NCBI GenBank assembly: GCA_038501625.1
Contig: JAZAYU010000054.1
Location: forward strand, 434,001-498,000
Length of the DNA: 64,000 nucleotides
Direction: 5' to 3'
Origin: Corbicula japonica
Lineage: Eukaryota > Mollusca > Bivalvia > Venerida > Cyrenidae
Positions 46,983 to 58,555 of this stretch are shown here, piece by piece. Position 1 is the stretch's first letter. Each line of letters opens with the position of its first letter. The notes beneath the pieces were generated by a model. That model saw only the letters and a list, made by a program, of their open reading frames with translations. It was not told the origin of the DNA and searched no databases. The translations under genes were made by a program, and so were the position numbers.

Positions 46983-47703
46983 TGAAGATGGAACTTTGAA
47001 AGCCGTCGAACATGACTAATACAGTACATTCCACTTTATTGAATAGCGCTTATTTGAATATTTCGCTTATTATAGTAGAATATTAAAACACAAAACCATT
47101 TCTATCTATTTCTATGATAAAATATCTCTTTATTTGAATAGGTCACCGCATGCATTTCGTTTATTAAGATAGCACTTTCCCACCTTACAACGCCTTACCA
47201 CGCTAATCTTACTTGAAATTCACAAGTTTCTGCCCCAAGGCAATGTTCATTATCCGGTAAACTCGATAAATTTATTGTCATTGTTTATCACCTACTTTAA
47301 ATAAAGACTTCCGTTCGCTGACACGCGTGTTTACCGTGTACATTTATAGCAATTACGTCACATAATGGGGTTTCCCCGGATCGAGAATTTTCATTTGTTT
47401 TTGTTCATAAGATAATTACGTTTTATGGAAGACGGGAAATTCTCGAATACAAATTATTTTATTCGTAAAAAGAAAGAAACATAAAACAGAAAAATACTTG
47501 TTCTGTTCGAGACATGTGTGAAAATAATAAATCAAGTCATCCAAACTTGCTCGATAAATTAGAAAGTTAATTAGATTTGGCAAACAATTTTTGAATAAAT
47601 GTAACAAAATATTGCAGGCTCGGTTTGATTGAGATGATCATGAACCAGTAATGGAGATGCATATTGCTATTTACGACGCCTAGCCACGAGTTAAGCGCTT
47701 CTC
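46983..47703 (+). repeat. R1 copy split by an insertion
   Basis: Head 46,983-47,021 (GATGGAACTTTGAAAGCCGT, CGAACATGACTAATA) resumes at 47,604 (ACAAAATATTGCAGGCTCGG) and ends with a decayed tail near 47,703. The partner in unit B (54,539-54,680) is continuous, giving a direct empty-site comparison. Confidence 0.9.
47022..47601. mobile_element. 580-bp TA-flanked insertion, pogo/Tigger-like
   Basis: Flanked by TA on both sides (47,020-47,021 and 47,602-47,603), and unit B has a single TA here. The left end reads CAGTACATTCCACTTTATTG with CGCTTATTTGAATATTTCGC and GAATAGGTCACCGCATGC following, which resembles pogo/Tigger-type termini (CAGTA start, TA target). I could not find a matching right inverted end, so it may be end-deleted. 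No transposase frame. Superfamily is inferred from the TA duplication and the CAGTA end. Confidence 0.7.
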
Positions 47704-48063
47704 AATATTTACACAGTCACGTATATGTATTGCGCTCAATGGTGTTCAAAGATGACATATGGTAAAATCACTGTTGAAATATACGTAAAATTTTATTTAA
47801 AGCTCATTATACGTATAAAATGATATCCGTTCACAGTTAGCGTACGTGTGAGTATTCGTTCTATCGTTACTGACGCAATGAAATCCACTAATAAACAGAT
47901 CTCAGAATGTTATAGTTTGTCTAAAACTTTGGCGAAATTTGCTCCTGTTTACTCATTATAGTGATTATACAATGGTATAATTCATAGTTACCCCTTAAAA
48001 GCTTGGATTCTCCTTAGTGTTAGTTCGTTGAAATATATGAAGTCTTTGGCACCACGATCTTGG

Positions 48064-48164
48064 CTGAAGGTTATAAAACTGAGATTGGAAACCAGTCGCC
48101 ATTTCAGCCATCAGAAGCTTGAGATTTGGGACTGATTTCTATGCTCAGTTGTATAACCTTGGGC
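48064..48164. mobile_element. R3 palindromic MITE, copy d, end of unit A
   Basis: Left arm AAGGTTATAAAACTGAGATT, then directly the CAGTCGCCATTTCAGCC centre and a full right arm: half of the left arm is deleted. It ends unit A, and its partner (55,432-55,534) ends unit B with the same half-arm deletion. Confidence 0.9.
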
Positions 48165-48737
48165 ACTTGTCGTGGTCTATATCTTTCGAAGTTCGTTTCT
48201 TTTCATCTATGTTATAATTATCATGAATTATGTATAAGCGTTAAGTCAATATTAAATTTAGAAGATCTTAGGCTAGATGTTTCAATAATTTACGTTTTGT
48301 TTTCGTTTTTACGATAATCTTATCAAAAACTCCTGTATTCCTTCCGTTTTCAATAGCACTTAGTCATAATGGATGCATTATGTAAAAAAACGTAAGCAGA
48401 AATCTGTCTTTTAAGACAGGATAAATGTATGAACAATGTTGTACGCTCCATACAGTTAAACACATGAAACATGCTAAAATATTAAAATGCTTATAGTATG
48501 CCGAGTGAACTGGTACTCAAAATCAAATCACTACGAGGATTTGTAATGCGTATGAATCAGAAAGGCAAAGATCCATGTTGACCTAACATTATTTATTGAA
48601 AATGGATTTGTAAACACAAATGTGCTTCAAAGCATTCACCATATTAGGGAGCTTTTATATATCACAGACTGTTCGCTGTTTTCAGCTTATTACACAATGT
48701 TTAGTATACAAATGAACAAAAAAATGCAAACGATAAA

Positions 48738-48871
48738 AAGAGGGAACTTTGAAAGCCACCAAACACGAAAAATATGAAAATATTGCAGACTCGGTTTGAT
48801 TAAACCTTTTCATGGGCAGTAATGGAAATGCATATTAGTGCCCACGCCGCCTAGTCCCGGGTTAAACACAA
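48738..48871 (+). repeat. R1 triple-hairpin repeat in unit B
   Basis: Complete, with hairpins 2 and 3 each damaged (CAGACTC/AAACCTT; TTAGTGCCC). Tail CCGCCTAGTCCCGGGTTAAA. Occupies the place of the compound insertion of unit A. Confidence 0.9.
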
Positions 48872-50111
48872 GAAAAAAATGTACAGTTACATTTTACTTG
48901 AAAATCCCAACTGTGAAAATGTATCAGATTCTCCAGGTTGTTTTTAAAACAAATGATAATTTAAATGAACGACTACCAATCAGTTAATCTACATCGCTCT
49001 ACATGATATTCGTTATTAACCTATGTACAGTTCTTCGTGCCTTAAATTTTGTTTTGAATGACAAATTAAACGCCAATGAAGTAATTTTGAGAAAACAACA
49101 ACTTAGAGGCTAAAAACGTGTCTTTCATTATTATCCTCTTGTTTGTTTGCTGATTAAACTCCAGTTGCTCTGGAACTGACTTATTTAAAATGATAATCTA
49201 CAGCATTCTGTATGCTTGGTATTTAACCGATCAACAGTTTACCGTTGAACTTACCTCTTCGTTTGCACCACGGTGACAGGGGTTTATGAGTTCACATAGG
49301 TTTATAGGGTAATAATAAAAAAGAACCTAAAAGCTCAAACAACTACAGGTCACAATGTATTCATTTTGTGCTCAGACTTTTCAGCGAAGGTTTAATCGAT
49401 CCTAATAAAATCAAGTTAAGCATATCGTTAAACGTTATCGAGAGAACGATAGTCAAATCGCAATAAAGCGACTTGTAAATTTGTTTCTTTTCCTTTGATT
49501 TTACTTGTTTGCTATGTAGGCTTTCAAAGGACTTGTTCATCTATTTGAATATCACAGTACCGTTGTATGTACCGCCTGGCGGCCGGCAAAGGTCGGGGCG
49601 TTAACATTGTTTGTGTGACATTATCAATTTATCCTCTTGACATAAAATATCTTTGCTTCCGAAAGCAAAAGTGAGATATGTGAACAAACTGGTATAATTC
49701 AAGATTCACTTAATCTGCTGTAATTGACAGTGCCTTCCTTGGTACTTAAATATGCTTTAACGACACGCATTTTACTTCCGCCGTGACGGAATGTCTCAAA
49801 ATTGTGCGTCATGCATTCGTGCGTCGCATAAGTTAGCAGATTCAAGACTAACTGACGCATCTTTTCAGACACAAACAGTAAACATCGTTACATGGGAATT
49901 AAAGAGAGCTGAACTAATTATTTTAAGTTTTAGTTTTAAAGACGTGTAATGACAGCATAAGATCGTCTTTAATTTATCACGAACAAAATTTAAGACAATT
50001 TCAGATAATAAAACTTATTGTATCATGTTTTCACAGCCTTTCAATTTTTAACCAAATGAAAAACGAATGCAAGTAAAATGTGAAATATTACGGAGTTTTA
50101 GAAAGCTGCAA

Positions 50112-51043
50112 CAACTTTTCTAAGTATACACCTTCGTACTCAGGCATTTCTGGGTAGATAATTGAATTAGTGCTCTAAATCGTTCAATAAAACATGCAAT
50201 AAATACTAACTGATTAATTTGCAAAACATTTTTCAAAATGACAGAAAACTGACTGCTCAAAATCATTTAGAGCCCGGGCACCCACAGAATACAAACTCAC
50301 ATCATTGAATTAAGTGTATTACCACCAACAACTAAAAGACACATTTATCTCATCGAGCTAGTACAGTTTTAAATGATTCCTTTAGATAATCTTAAGAGCT
50401 TTCCTGAAGAAGCGCATTTCCAAGTTGGCGAAGATTGCAAGATTGCAAGGTTGGTCCCTCCAGTTTCGTAAGCCTCTTCCAAAATCAGACCACAGATTTT
50501 CAATTGGATTAAGATCCGGAGTTCTAGCGCACCATGGAAATATTCTTACGATGTTCACCTCAAGAAAACGTTTGTTGTTCACCGAACGATGATGACATGG
50601 TGCACAATCATGCATTAACTGCATGCACCTCTGTGCTTGAAGACGTGGAAGGACATCCGGAACAAGGACTTGTCGCTGATATTTTTCAAAATTTAAGTTC
50701 CCTTGGATTAAACTGCTGCAGTCCTCTTGTGCATTGACACAGCATCCCACTTCCTTATAACTAATGCACCACGATAACAAAATCCGCTTAAACAACAGTT
50801 TCGCGACTTAATCGTCGGCCGCTGAAGTTGGTCATACGCATTATTAAATTATATTGTGAATTTGTATTTTGTGGGTTTCAGTATTTTAAATGATTGTAAT
50901 CAGTCAGTTGTCTTTCGTTTTTAATAATATTTTGCTAATAAATCACTGAGTATAAGTTGCATGTTTATTGAAAGTTTATGAACAGTAGCTCAATTATCAA
51001 GCAAGTAATATCCAAGTACGAAGGTGCTACTTAGAAAAGTTAA
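50112..51043 (-). mobile_element. Tc1/mariner-type transposon relic
   Basis: Inverted ends AACTTTTCTAAGTATACACC and TTCGTACT (50,113-50,143) pair with 51,011-51,042 (rc: TAACTTTTCTAAGTAGCACC, TTCGTACTTGG) with a small indel. The 930-bp length is well below the ~1.3-1.7 kb of intact Tc1 elements. The interior encodes the C-terminal half of a transposase on the minus strand. Confidence 0.85.
50382..50795 (-). pseudogene. Tc1/mariner transposase, C-terminal fragment
   Basis: Cut-and-paste transposase of the Tc1/mariner (DDE) superfamily. The 137-residue frame shows an NLNFEKYQRQVL-type block at about 33-45, VLPRL at about 48-52, the second catalytic Asp in MHDCAPCHHR (D63), the hallmark PWCARTPDLNPIENLW with the catalytic Glu at about E99, and GRGLRNWR after it. 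Spacing D to E is 35 residues, one more than the usual 34 of Tc1. The DNA-binding N-terminus and first catalytic Asp are missing, as only ~240 bp remain upstream before the inverted end. Inactive relic. Confidence 0.9.
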
Positions 51044-51124
51044 GTGTAAATATTATAATATATCAACAATTAAAATACTTAATTAGGGCTCATTTCACCA
51101 AATTTATATAAGTTGTATACTAAT

Positions 51125-51349
51125 TCTTCCTGGTGATTTCAAGGTCCCTTTCCCAATTCCGTTTTTTTCAGTTTAGTACACTGCTTTCTCGTTTAAGGCA
51201 AACTAGTTCTTTTATTTGTTGACAATGCGACGCCAATCACGTTACGGTATTATTCTGAATATACTGCATTGAAAGATACATATTCACGCCATATGCACAC
51301 AATTGCTAGGGATGGATCGAAATCTTACTTTTTTAATAGGTTTAAGTAT
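51125..51349 (+). repeat. R2 fragment
   Basis: TTTAGTACACTGCTTTCTCG, TTTAAGGCAAACTAG, ACGGTATTATTCTGAATATA, CTGCATTGAAAG and GGGATGGATCGAAAT follow the 3' part of R2 (compare 23,050-23,150 and 61,955-62,100) and lead into R1. Confidence 0.65.
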
Positions 51350-51475
51350 TAAGTTGCGCTGAATCCGTATTATAGTGGCGTGAGCAGTAATATGCAACAC
51401 AATTACTATCAACGAACAGGCTGATTTAATCGAAACCTGCACTATGTTCATATTGCGTGATCATGGTTGATATCC
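51350..51475 (-). repeat. R1 triple-hairpin repeat, old copy
   Basis: Minus strand; tail, third and second hairpin regions recognisable but heavily mutated (GAGCAGTAATATGCAACACA, AACAGGCTGATTTAATCGAA). Continues from the R2 fragment. Confidence 0.75.
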
Positions 51476-51549
51476 ATTTTAATCCACTTATACGCAATGT
51501 TTTCGCGTAGTCGCTCAGTTACAACTGTAGGCACACTCGTTTTGTCATA

Positions 51550-51785
51550 ACAATAAAGTGAAATATGCATATAAGAAACAGACAAACCTAGAAAACAGTG
51601 AACAATGCATATCATGAATTGCCACATTCAAAGGACACAATCTCTTCGCACAATCAAGCAGAACAGAAAGAGAGAGAGAGCAGGGTTAGTAAAATAATCG
51701 ATTTCAAGACAAACACCACAAACAATGAACAAAAATGAGAACCCGAGGGGTAACCGCCAAGGAAAGTTCATTGGCAAAACAAAAC
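51550..51785 (+). repeat. R4 right-arm copy
   Basis: ATGCATATCATGAATTGCCA, CACATTC, ATCAAGCAGAACAGAAAGAG, AAACACCACAAACAATGAAC and AAAAATGAGAACCCGAGGGG then TAACCGCC match 3,700-3,870. Confidence 0.8.
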
Positions 51786-51876
51786 AAAGAAGAAATCGGT
51801 AGGGCAGTAAGCTCTTCAGTTTGAATAATCAAAGTGGATGTATCAGTCACACTATAATTACATTAATTGAAACTTT

Positions 51877-54538
51877 ATCAGCAGGTGCCAAAACAAATCT
51901 GTAATGAAAGTTTTGAATTCCCTTCTTCAAATGACATTTTCAACTATTCTGAAAATTTTGTTTTATGTACAAATGCGTGTCGACATTCGCTTAAATGTGT
52001 TGGGACATATATATTTATCTCCTTACCAATCAATAAAGACATCCAGCAAAAGAGACATTAAACTGCAGGGTAACAGACCCTTAATGGATTTTCGGACTAG
52101 CAAATATTGTCTAATTATAAAATAACATCTCCATTTTGGCAAGTCACAAAGGAGAGGATGCACTTAACAACACAATTCAACTTTTACCATAAGACTCAAA
52201 TGAATATTGTACACCAGCGTAAGTTACAAAGCGCAGATTTTTTTCATTTTTCTCAATTCAAGATTGGGTAAGTTGTTATATCAGGATAGTGTTTCACAGA
52301 AGTGTTTCAGTTGATAATTCAAAAATGAATGTTTAGGTTGTCATCTCATCAAGACGAGAGAGTTTAATGTCCCATTGCAAGTCACAATGAATGATTAAGT
52401 TGCAATAGCTAGTCCTATTGGAGTCCTGCAGCTGTGATCATAGGTCCCACTGACGTGCGTCGGTAGTTGTCGTCAGTAACAATGGACAGCTTGCTTCAGG
52501 CTTCTGTGATCATCGAAAGTCACTCCATAGTATGGTCATTATAGAAATACAAGTCGAGTAATAAGGTTATCATGCTCCATAATTCTTCGCGAGACAAGTT
52601 TGTCCACGTTAAAAAATATTTAACAAGAACTTTACATAATGTGTTTGTTCCAGTCTTCATTGCTTTTTCAATTATGACTTTGACTCAACCGAGGTAACAT
52701 GAACAATTAAATTCATTTCTAACATTGCTAATGCTAATACAGATGCAAACAAACCGAATCTCCTTCCTTATTATTATAACAAACCTAATCCTATGTGACC
52801 ACCTGCAATGACAAAAAATAAGCAGCCCTTTCTAGCTTTTTACAAAATAACACTTTCATCTCTTGTTACATGATGACTTGTTTAAATTGGACAGTGAAAG
52901 TGCTCCTTATTTCGATGTATACAGAAATCTAAAAAATGGAAATTTAACAGGCGTGGTTAATATTTATGCTTTGTATATGCCCACTTTATTACCACAGAAA
53001 AGCACTGACTTGAGTTTAACTCTTTGAACTCCGAATTTAACTCATTTGTATGAAGTTTCATTTAAATCCCCTAAGAACTCAGTTCATACCGGCAAAGACT
53101 GAATAGTATTCTCAATTGAAAACTGTTAGAACAAAACACATTTTGAAAATATATTCCCACTTAACCTTTCATCAATTTTGTTTATTAGACTTTTGTAATC
53201 TTTTGAGACATTCCATTTGTACAAGTCATACTTATAGAAAATAAAAATGCATATTGAGAGGTTCATTACTCCATACCTTCCTCCATACACAGCCTTTGAG
53301 ATCTGTGTGTGAAAGAATATTCATTTGCTTAGGTGAAGATTACAAAGAAAAACAACAATAATGTCTTGCATTACATTGGAGGTTTCAGTAGATTTAGGTT
53401 CAACAAACTGAAATTATAATTGCCGTTTTTACAATTTATCTCGAAAATTTGGCACAAAACTATTCTATTTAAAATATCTAGAGTTTTTCCAACTAGTTCT
53501 TAAATCATTTGATCACACTATTACAATCTAAGTGTGACGGCGTTTTTTCCTGTTTTCCTTGTATTAAAAGAATGTTGATTCGCACGCTATTCCGGATATT
53601 TTTTCTTATTAATTATTTTTAATTACTCAGTTAACTTTAATTTTTGAACAAACCTTTAAGCAAAGATCAATTTTTTCTGGTCTTAAACAGTGCTCAATGT
53701 CAATTGAAATCTAACCTTTGTGGGAGAGTTTTGAATATTTAAAGCTGTTGTTAATTGAGTGTTTTTGTATGGATATAAATTATATTACGGTACAAATCGT
53801 ACTGACATGTCATCTAAGAAAAAGATATTGCTGAACACGATAACGTAATCGTTTAGACATTTTATTTGTCAAACTGGTCTGATGGAAGTAACTGAAATCG
53901 AGCTGTATGTTCAGACTACTTCAAGAATAATGCATGTCATTTTGTCATCTCTATTTGAGAGTGAATAAGTCTGATACACTGAGGATTTCCAAGAGAAACA
54001 CAAGACAACCCTGTTTAACTTGATAGGATTTGTCTGCAGCAGAGGATTATATAAAAACAATTAAGATGATTATGGGAGATTTAAAATTGCTGGAACTGTA
54101 ATTGAAATTCAAAGCCGGTTTATGCGTGAAAAAAAGATTAAGTTTTAATTCTTAATGGTGTAATACACATACCGATTGTCCAATTTTGCTTTATTTTCAT
54201 TTATTATCATTAATGAGATCTAACATTTAAAAATTTGAAACATATTTAAAAGGAAATTCTGATAATTTGTACATATATAAATAAAGACGTTTAAGAAGTG
54301 TCGCATGTGTGTTTAGTTAATGGACTAATATTCATTTATGAACATTTTGCAAACATATTTTCTCAAAAAAAGAGACTATTTTTACTATACGGTTTATTGA
54401 ATCATTCTGGTCCTCTAATTTAGTCATTTAATTTTCATCGTTTTTAATGTATATAATAAAAGTTCTCAAGCTTAAAATCAAGCCTTTTATTTTTCTGTGA
54501 AAGAATACTTAAGAACAAATAACACTTTTTTTAAATGC
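51877..54538. other. Unit B body, no gene recognised
   Basis: Aligns with about 43,920-46,982 of unit A. No shared long open frame; no element beyond the degenerate CAAGTCAC array at 52,135-52,530. Confidence 0.5.
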
Positions 54539-54680
54539 AGATGGAACTTTGAAAGCTGTCGAACATGACTAATAACAAAAGATTGCTGGTTCGGTTTGAT
54601 TGAGCCTATTCATGGACCAGTTTTGGAGTTGCATATTCTGGACTCCACGCTGTCTAGCCCTGGGTTGAGCGGTTCTCATT
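54539..54680 (+). repeat. R1 copy in unit B (empty site)
   Basis: Continuous partner of the split copy at 46,983-47,703; hairpins decayed (CTGGTTCGG, CCAGTTTTGG), tail TGTCTAGCCCTGGGTTGAGC. It shows the TA target of the unit-A insertion unduplicated. Confidence 0.9.
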
Positions 54681-54752
54681 ATTTACACAAATATATTCAT
54701 CATGATCAATGGTCTTCAAAGATTGCAAATGATACATTTCAACAGCACTGAT

Positions 54753-55176
54753 TGTATTAAGGATTGAATCGATAGTTGATGGTTTCCATTTGGGTATGGA
54801 AAACAGTTGGGTTGTTTAAAGTGTGTGAAGCCCTTCTATCAAGTATTGATTCAATCCTTATATTTACACTCATTAATAATCTCATTAATACAGAAATAAC
54901 TGGAAGAATTCGTGATATTACGGCTTTTTTGAATGGCTGTTGGAACAGCTAGATTGACGACAAAGTGAATGACGGCACGCTTTTTCGCAGCAACTCGTGC
55001 CAAAAGTTGCGTGCACGGCGACGTCACACGTCAAAACATCGTGCAACGTCCAATAAATTGTGAATGGCTCTACTCTAGCCACGCCTTTTAAAGTAATACG
55101 TCACACTGTTTACCATGAGAAATTATGATTCGTTAGATGAATAAGACTTCATCGTAGAGGATGAAGTTGAAGTGTA
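54753..55176. mobile_element. Unit-B-specific insertion: hairpin plus R7
   Basis: Unit A lacks this block (compare 47,775-47,810). It starts with a hairpin (54,758-54,780 against 54,838-54,860, 23-base arms, two mismatches: TAAGGATTGAATCGATAG) and continues with R7 in reverse orientation (54,905-55,145). One insertion or two is not resolved. Confidence 0.7.
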
Positions 55177-55431
55177 AATATTGTACGTTAATTTCATTTA
55201 GAGATTGTACACGTGTACGTATAAAATAATATTCGTTAACAGTTAACATACGAGCGAGTATGCTCACTAATACATGTAGCATATTCTAAAATGTTATGGT
55301 TTATCTAAATAATTTTCGGCGAAATTCGCTCCTGTTTGGTTTAATTTATATCAACCCCTTTTAACCACAGCGAACCTTTATAAGAGTGTACACATTTGAT
55401 TCTCCCATTGTGAGTTAGTTGAGTAATTTTG

Positions 55432-55534
55432 TTCCAAGATTATAAAACTGATATTGGACCAATCGCCATTTCAGCCAGTCAGATGTTTGAGATTTGAGAC
55501 TGATTTCCAATCTCAGTTTTATAGCCTTGATCCA
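55432..55534. mobile_element. R3 palindromic MITE, copy e, end of unit B
   Basis: Same half-arm deletion as copy d (left arm CCAAGATTATAAAACTGATA joins the GCCATTTCAGCC centre), so the deletion predates the segmental duplication. Confidence 0.9.
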
Positions 55535-56820
55535 AGCTTACTTTCTATGAATCTGTTCTCTCTTTCTTTGATTTTTTGGGTTGTGAGATGAGGCTTTTTT
55601 CTGCCTGATGCTTTTTATGAAAAGCATTTAAACCGTTTCATAAATTCATTAAATTGCGTGTTTTATTATATTCATTTTGCATATGGCTGATATACGGGTG
55701 CATCAGTTTTGACAGCAGATGCTGATTTATACTAATGGTGATTCTGACTGGCGTGCATGGAATATATTTAGACAACGTATTTTTCGAGATTATGATTAAA
55801 ACATGAAACGAAGGCACACTTTATGATGATAAATGTAGGAATCCAGTTCCTTATTTATAATCATGGTTTTACTGAATGCCAATTGTTCAATGAGTGCGAC
55901 CGAAAAAGAACAGGAAAAAATGTCTGTACACGTATGGTTTCCGGACCTAGTTTCTTTGCCAATGTGCATCTGTTCGCATTTTATGTGCACCTAACTTATG
56001 TTATGTTTTAGGTCTAAAATGTTGACATAGGCGAAATTGTGACATTTTAGTCACTGATATTTCGAACACACAATCAGTAGTTGTTATATCTTCGAGTCCC
56101 CCCAAAACGTTGCACAAATAAAGCAAACATCCGTAACATATTTAACATGTTTAAGTGACTGAAATGAATTTTGATTATATAAATTATATAACAAGAGAAG
56201 AGCAATTAACAACTATAACAGTCGACCCTTTACAATATATGTCTTTCTACTGCTTACGCAGTTTTTGAAAACAAGGGGTCATTTGACCCCTGCTGGGAAT
56301 GTTTAAGAGGCCATAATCAGGTAGTCATAAGTCATTTTCAGTTTTCAGTAATCTTTCCTACCTTTCAACTGCTGTAACTTTATTCACATTTCTAATAATA
56401 TGTTTTCTCCTTACTTAAATGCAATAGAAACAATATTCACTTGTTCTTGCAAAATTGAACACCTTTTCTATTTCCCTGCATCCTAATGACCCCTGGAGCT
56501 CAAAATTAAGTGGGGTCAAAGGTGAAAATATTCAAATTTGCTTGCATCAAAATACCGGGATCTGCATCTATTGAAATGCCTGCTGAAGAGGTAGACAATA
56601 AAAAGTTCATTTGTCTATTAAAATTTTCGATCTATCAGAAATACTTGGATTCATTTATAAAACCTTCATTGCAGTATTTCCCTACAACAAACTTTTATAC
56701 ACGCGGCGTTTATTCCTCACTGGCTTAAAATGCATGTAAATTATTTCAAATATTGAAGACGATAATTCTACAAAAATGTTCTTTCTTTTTCGAACTTTCG
56801 GACTCGCATCTTTTACAAAA
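55535..56820. other. Non-coding stretch
   Basis: No gene recognised. A 16-base perfect palindrome GGGGTCATTTGACCCC lies at 56,276-56,291. Frames of 62-72 codons have no domain. Confidence 0.4.
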
Positions 56821-56850
56821 CAAAACAACAACAACAACAACAACAAAAAC
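56821..56850. repeat. (AAC)n run
   Basis: About eight AAC units followed by A-rich sequence, immediately before a fold-back MITE. Confidence 0.9.
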
Positions 56851-56856
56851 AGACAA

Positions 56857-57005
56857 ATTTTTAAACTAAGTCGCATCCATCTCTATACATGTACGCTCGC
56901 AAATAACAAGCTTTCAAGTGAAGTGGATTGATCAAAGCGCCTTATCTGTACAAACCTGAAACAAATTCAAGCATATAGAGATGGATGTGACTTACTTTTA
57001 AAATT
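56857..57005. mobile_element. Small MITE with ~34-bp inverted ends
   Basis: TTTTTAAACTAAGTCGCATC and CATCTCTATA at 56,857-56,889 pair with TATAGAGATGGATGTGACTT and ACTTTTAAAA at 56,974-57,003. About 148 bp in total, no coding capacity. Confidence 0.75.
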
Positions 57006-57631
57006 ACAATTATGTTTTTATCCTTGACAAAAAGACCTAAATCCGAACATTCGAGGAAAACAGTGAACAGTTACACAGAATTATAAGAGACTTTGTTGGT
57101 TTTCTTTGAAAAATTTACGCATAGTTGAACACAAAAGGATGAATTTACGCATTGTTGAAGAGAATACTTTGGCTTTCCGTAATCATTTCTCCGATGAAAG
57201 ATAAAAGACACGCGAACTTAGATGTACGTGTCTCTTTATTTCAGACAGATATTTCTTAATTTTAAGACTAATCCGATTTTCGTATCAAGCAGAAGGAAAC
57301 ACTTCAATTAAAAGCTTGTCACCTTACAATTATCTGACAGCGTGATAGATGTAATACGGTTAAGTTTTTTAACTCCTACAGAAAAGCTAAACGTAGAAGA
57401 TATTTCTGATGTTTTTTACTTCTTAAAGACTGCAATTATATTAAATGCACGTGCTCAATCTATTCTATATATTTTCCAGAAAAATGAATAGAACTGTGAA
57501 ATAAATTATAAAAAAACAACTTTAGTAACAGTTAGCGTTATGTAATCTTCCAAATGTGAATTATAACAGCATAATGTTTAAGGTAAATCAACGACTATAT
57601 AAACCGTGAACCAATGTTTTACAAGCCATCA
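57006..57631. other. Non-coding stretch
   Basis: Nothing recognisable except a short direct repeat GAATTTACGCATTGTTGA / AAATTTACGCATAGTTGA near 57,109-57,165. Confidence 0.4.
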
Positions 57632-58555
57632 CCACTGGCGCTTGACCATCCACCCCAACCCCTGCCAACCCTTAGTAATACATTTTTTTTTTGTAAAAAA
57701 AGTGTCAAGTCACTAATATTGTTCCATTCTATTAAAATATGCGAAAATACACATACAAAATCGTATTCTCAAAAGATTATATTTCTATGTATATAATTGA
57801 ATAATGGTCAGGAACGGTTCCAGACCCTACCCCCGTTCGAGAGGCTGTTTTTTCCTACTATACTGTGGGTTCCAGCCTGACAGCTATTTGGTTCAACGCA
57901 ACATGTTCTGATCTAAACATTTAATGTCAAAAAGTCTCACAAAAAGCTCGAAATACGCGTAATATTCAACAAAAACGGCCTCCGAAATGCAGGTTATTTT
58001 TTCAAAGATTCTTCTCCACCATGCGACTTCCGGAAATCGCCGACGCTTTTGTTTGGAGCGTTCTGATTGGTCGAACGATTTATGTGCAAAGTATTTCTCG
58101 GGCTACGTCAATAGTTCTACCAATCAGAACGCTCCGAACAAAGCGTCGGGAATTACCGGATGTCGCACTGGGGTGAAGAATCTATAAAAAAATAACCTGC
58201 ATTTCGGGGGCCGCTTTTTGTTGAATATTACGCGTATTTCGAGCTTTTGGTGAGATTTTTTGACATTTACTGTTAGATCAGACACTGTTGCGTTGAACCA
58301 AACAGCTGTCAGGCTGGAACCCACAGTATTGTAGGAAAAACAGCCTCTCGAACGGGGTAGGGTCTGGAGCCGTTCCTGACCATTATTCAATTATATACAT
58401 AGAAATACATTGTTTTTTAGAATACGATATTGACGGTGTTTTTTCGCATATTTAACTAGAATGAAATAATATTAGTGACTTGACACCATTTTAACAAAAA
58501 AGGCGTATAAGTAAGGGTTGGCAGGGGGTGGGGCGGCTGGTCAAGCCCCAGTGGC
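57632..58555. mobile_element. 924-bp palindrome, ~440-bp arms
   Basis: Arms 57,632-58,071 and 58,119-58,555 pair along almost their whole length with scattered mismatches and small indels; loop 47 bases. Mirrored blocks: CCACTGGCGCTTGACCA, TTGGCAGGGGTTGG, TTCAATTATATACATAGAAA, GGTCAGGAACGGTTCC, CTCGAACGGGGGTAGGGTCT, GAACCCACAGTA, GCTCGAAATACGCGTAATAT, ACTTCCGGAAAT against ATTACCGGAT, and GGAGCGTTCTGATTGG. Open frames of up to 88 codons inside are by-products. A transcript would fold into a long double-stranded RNA. Fold-back transposon is the simplest reading. Confidence 0.93.

Larger units (their letters stand above)
50027..51876 (+). mobile_element. Compound insertion specific to unit B
   Basis: In unit A TATTGTATCATTTATATTTA runs straight into CAGCAGATGCC. 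In unit B 1.85 kb lies between the two parts, containing a Tc1 relic, an R2 fragment, an R1 copy and an R4 piece, probably accumulated stepwise. Confidence 0.75.
48169..55534 (+). repeat. Segmental duplication, unit B (~7.4 kb)
   Basis: Tandem partner of 40,287-48,168. It begins inside an R1 head relic (48,166-48,215) immediately after the R3 MITE that closes unit A, and ends in its own R3 MITE. Unit-B-only DNA is the Tc1-containing block (50,027-51,876) and the fold-back/R7 block (54,753-55,176). Confidence 0.9.

Noticed and set aside
54758..54860. MicroRNA precursor.
   Set aside because: The 23-base stem and ~57-base loop fit loosely, but the hairpin is part of an insertion and there is no conservation or expression evidence.
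57987..58390. Open frames of 66 and 88 codons on opposite strands.
   Set aside because: Both are by-products of the 924-bp palindrome, each reading one arm.
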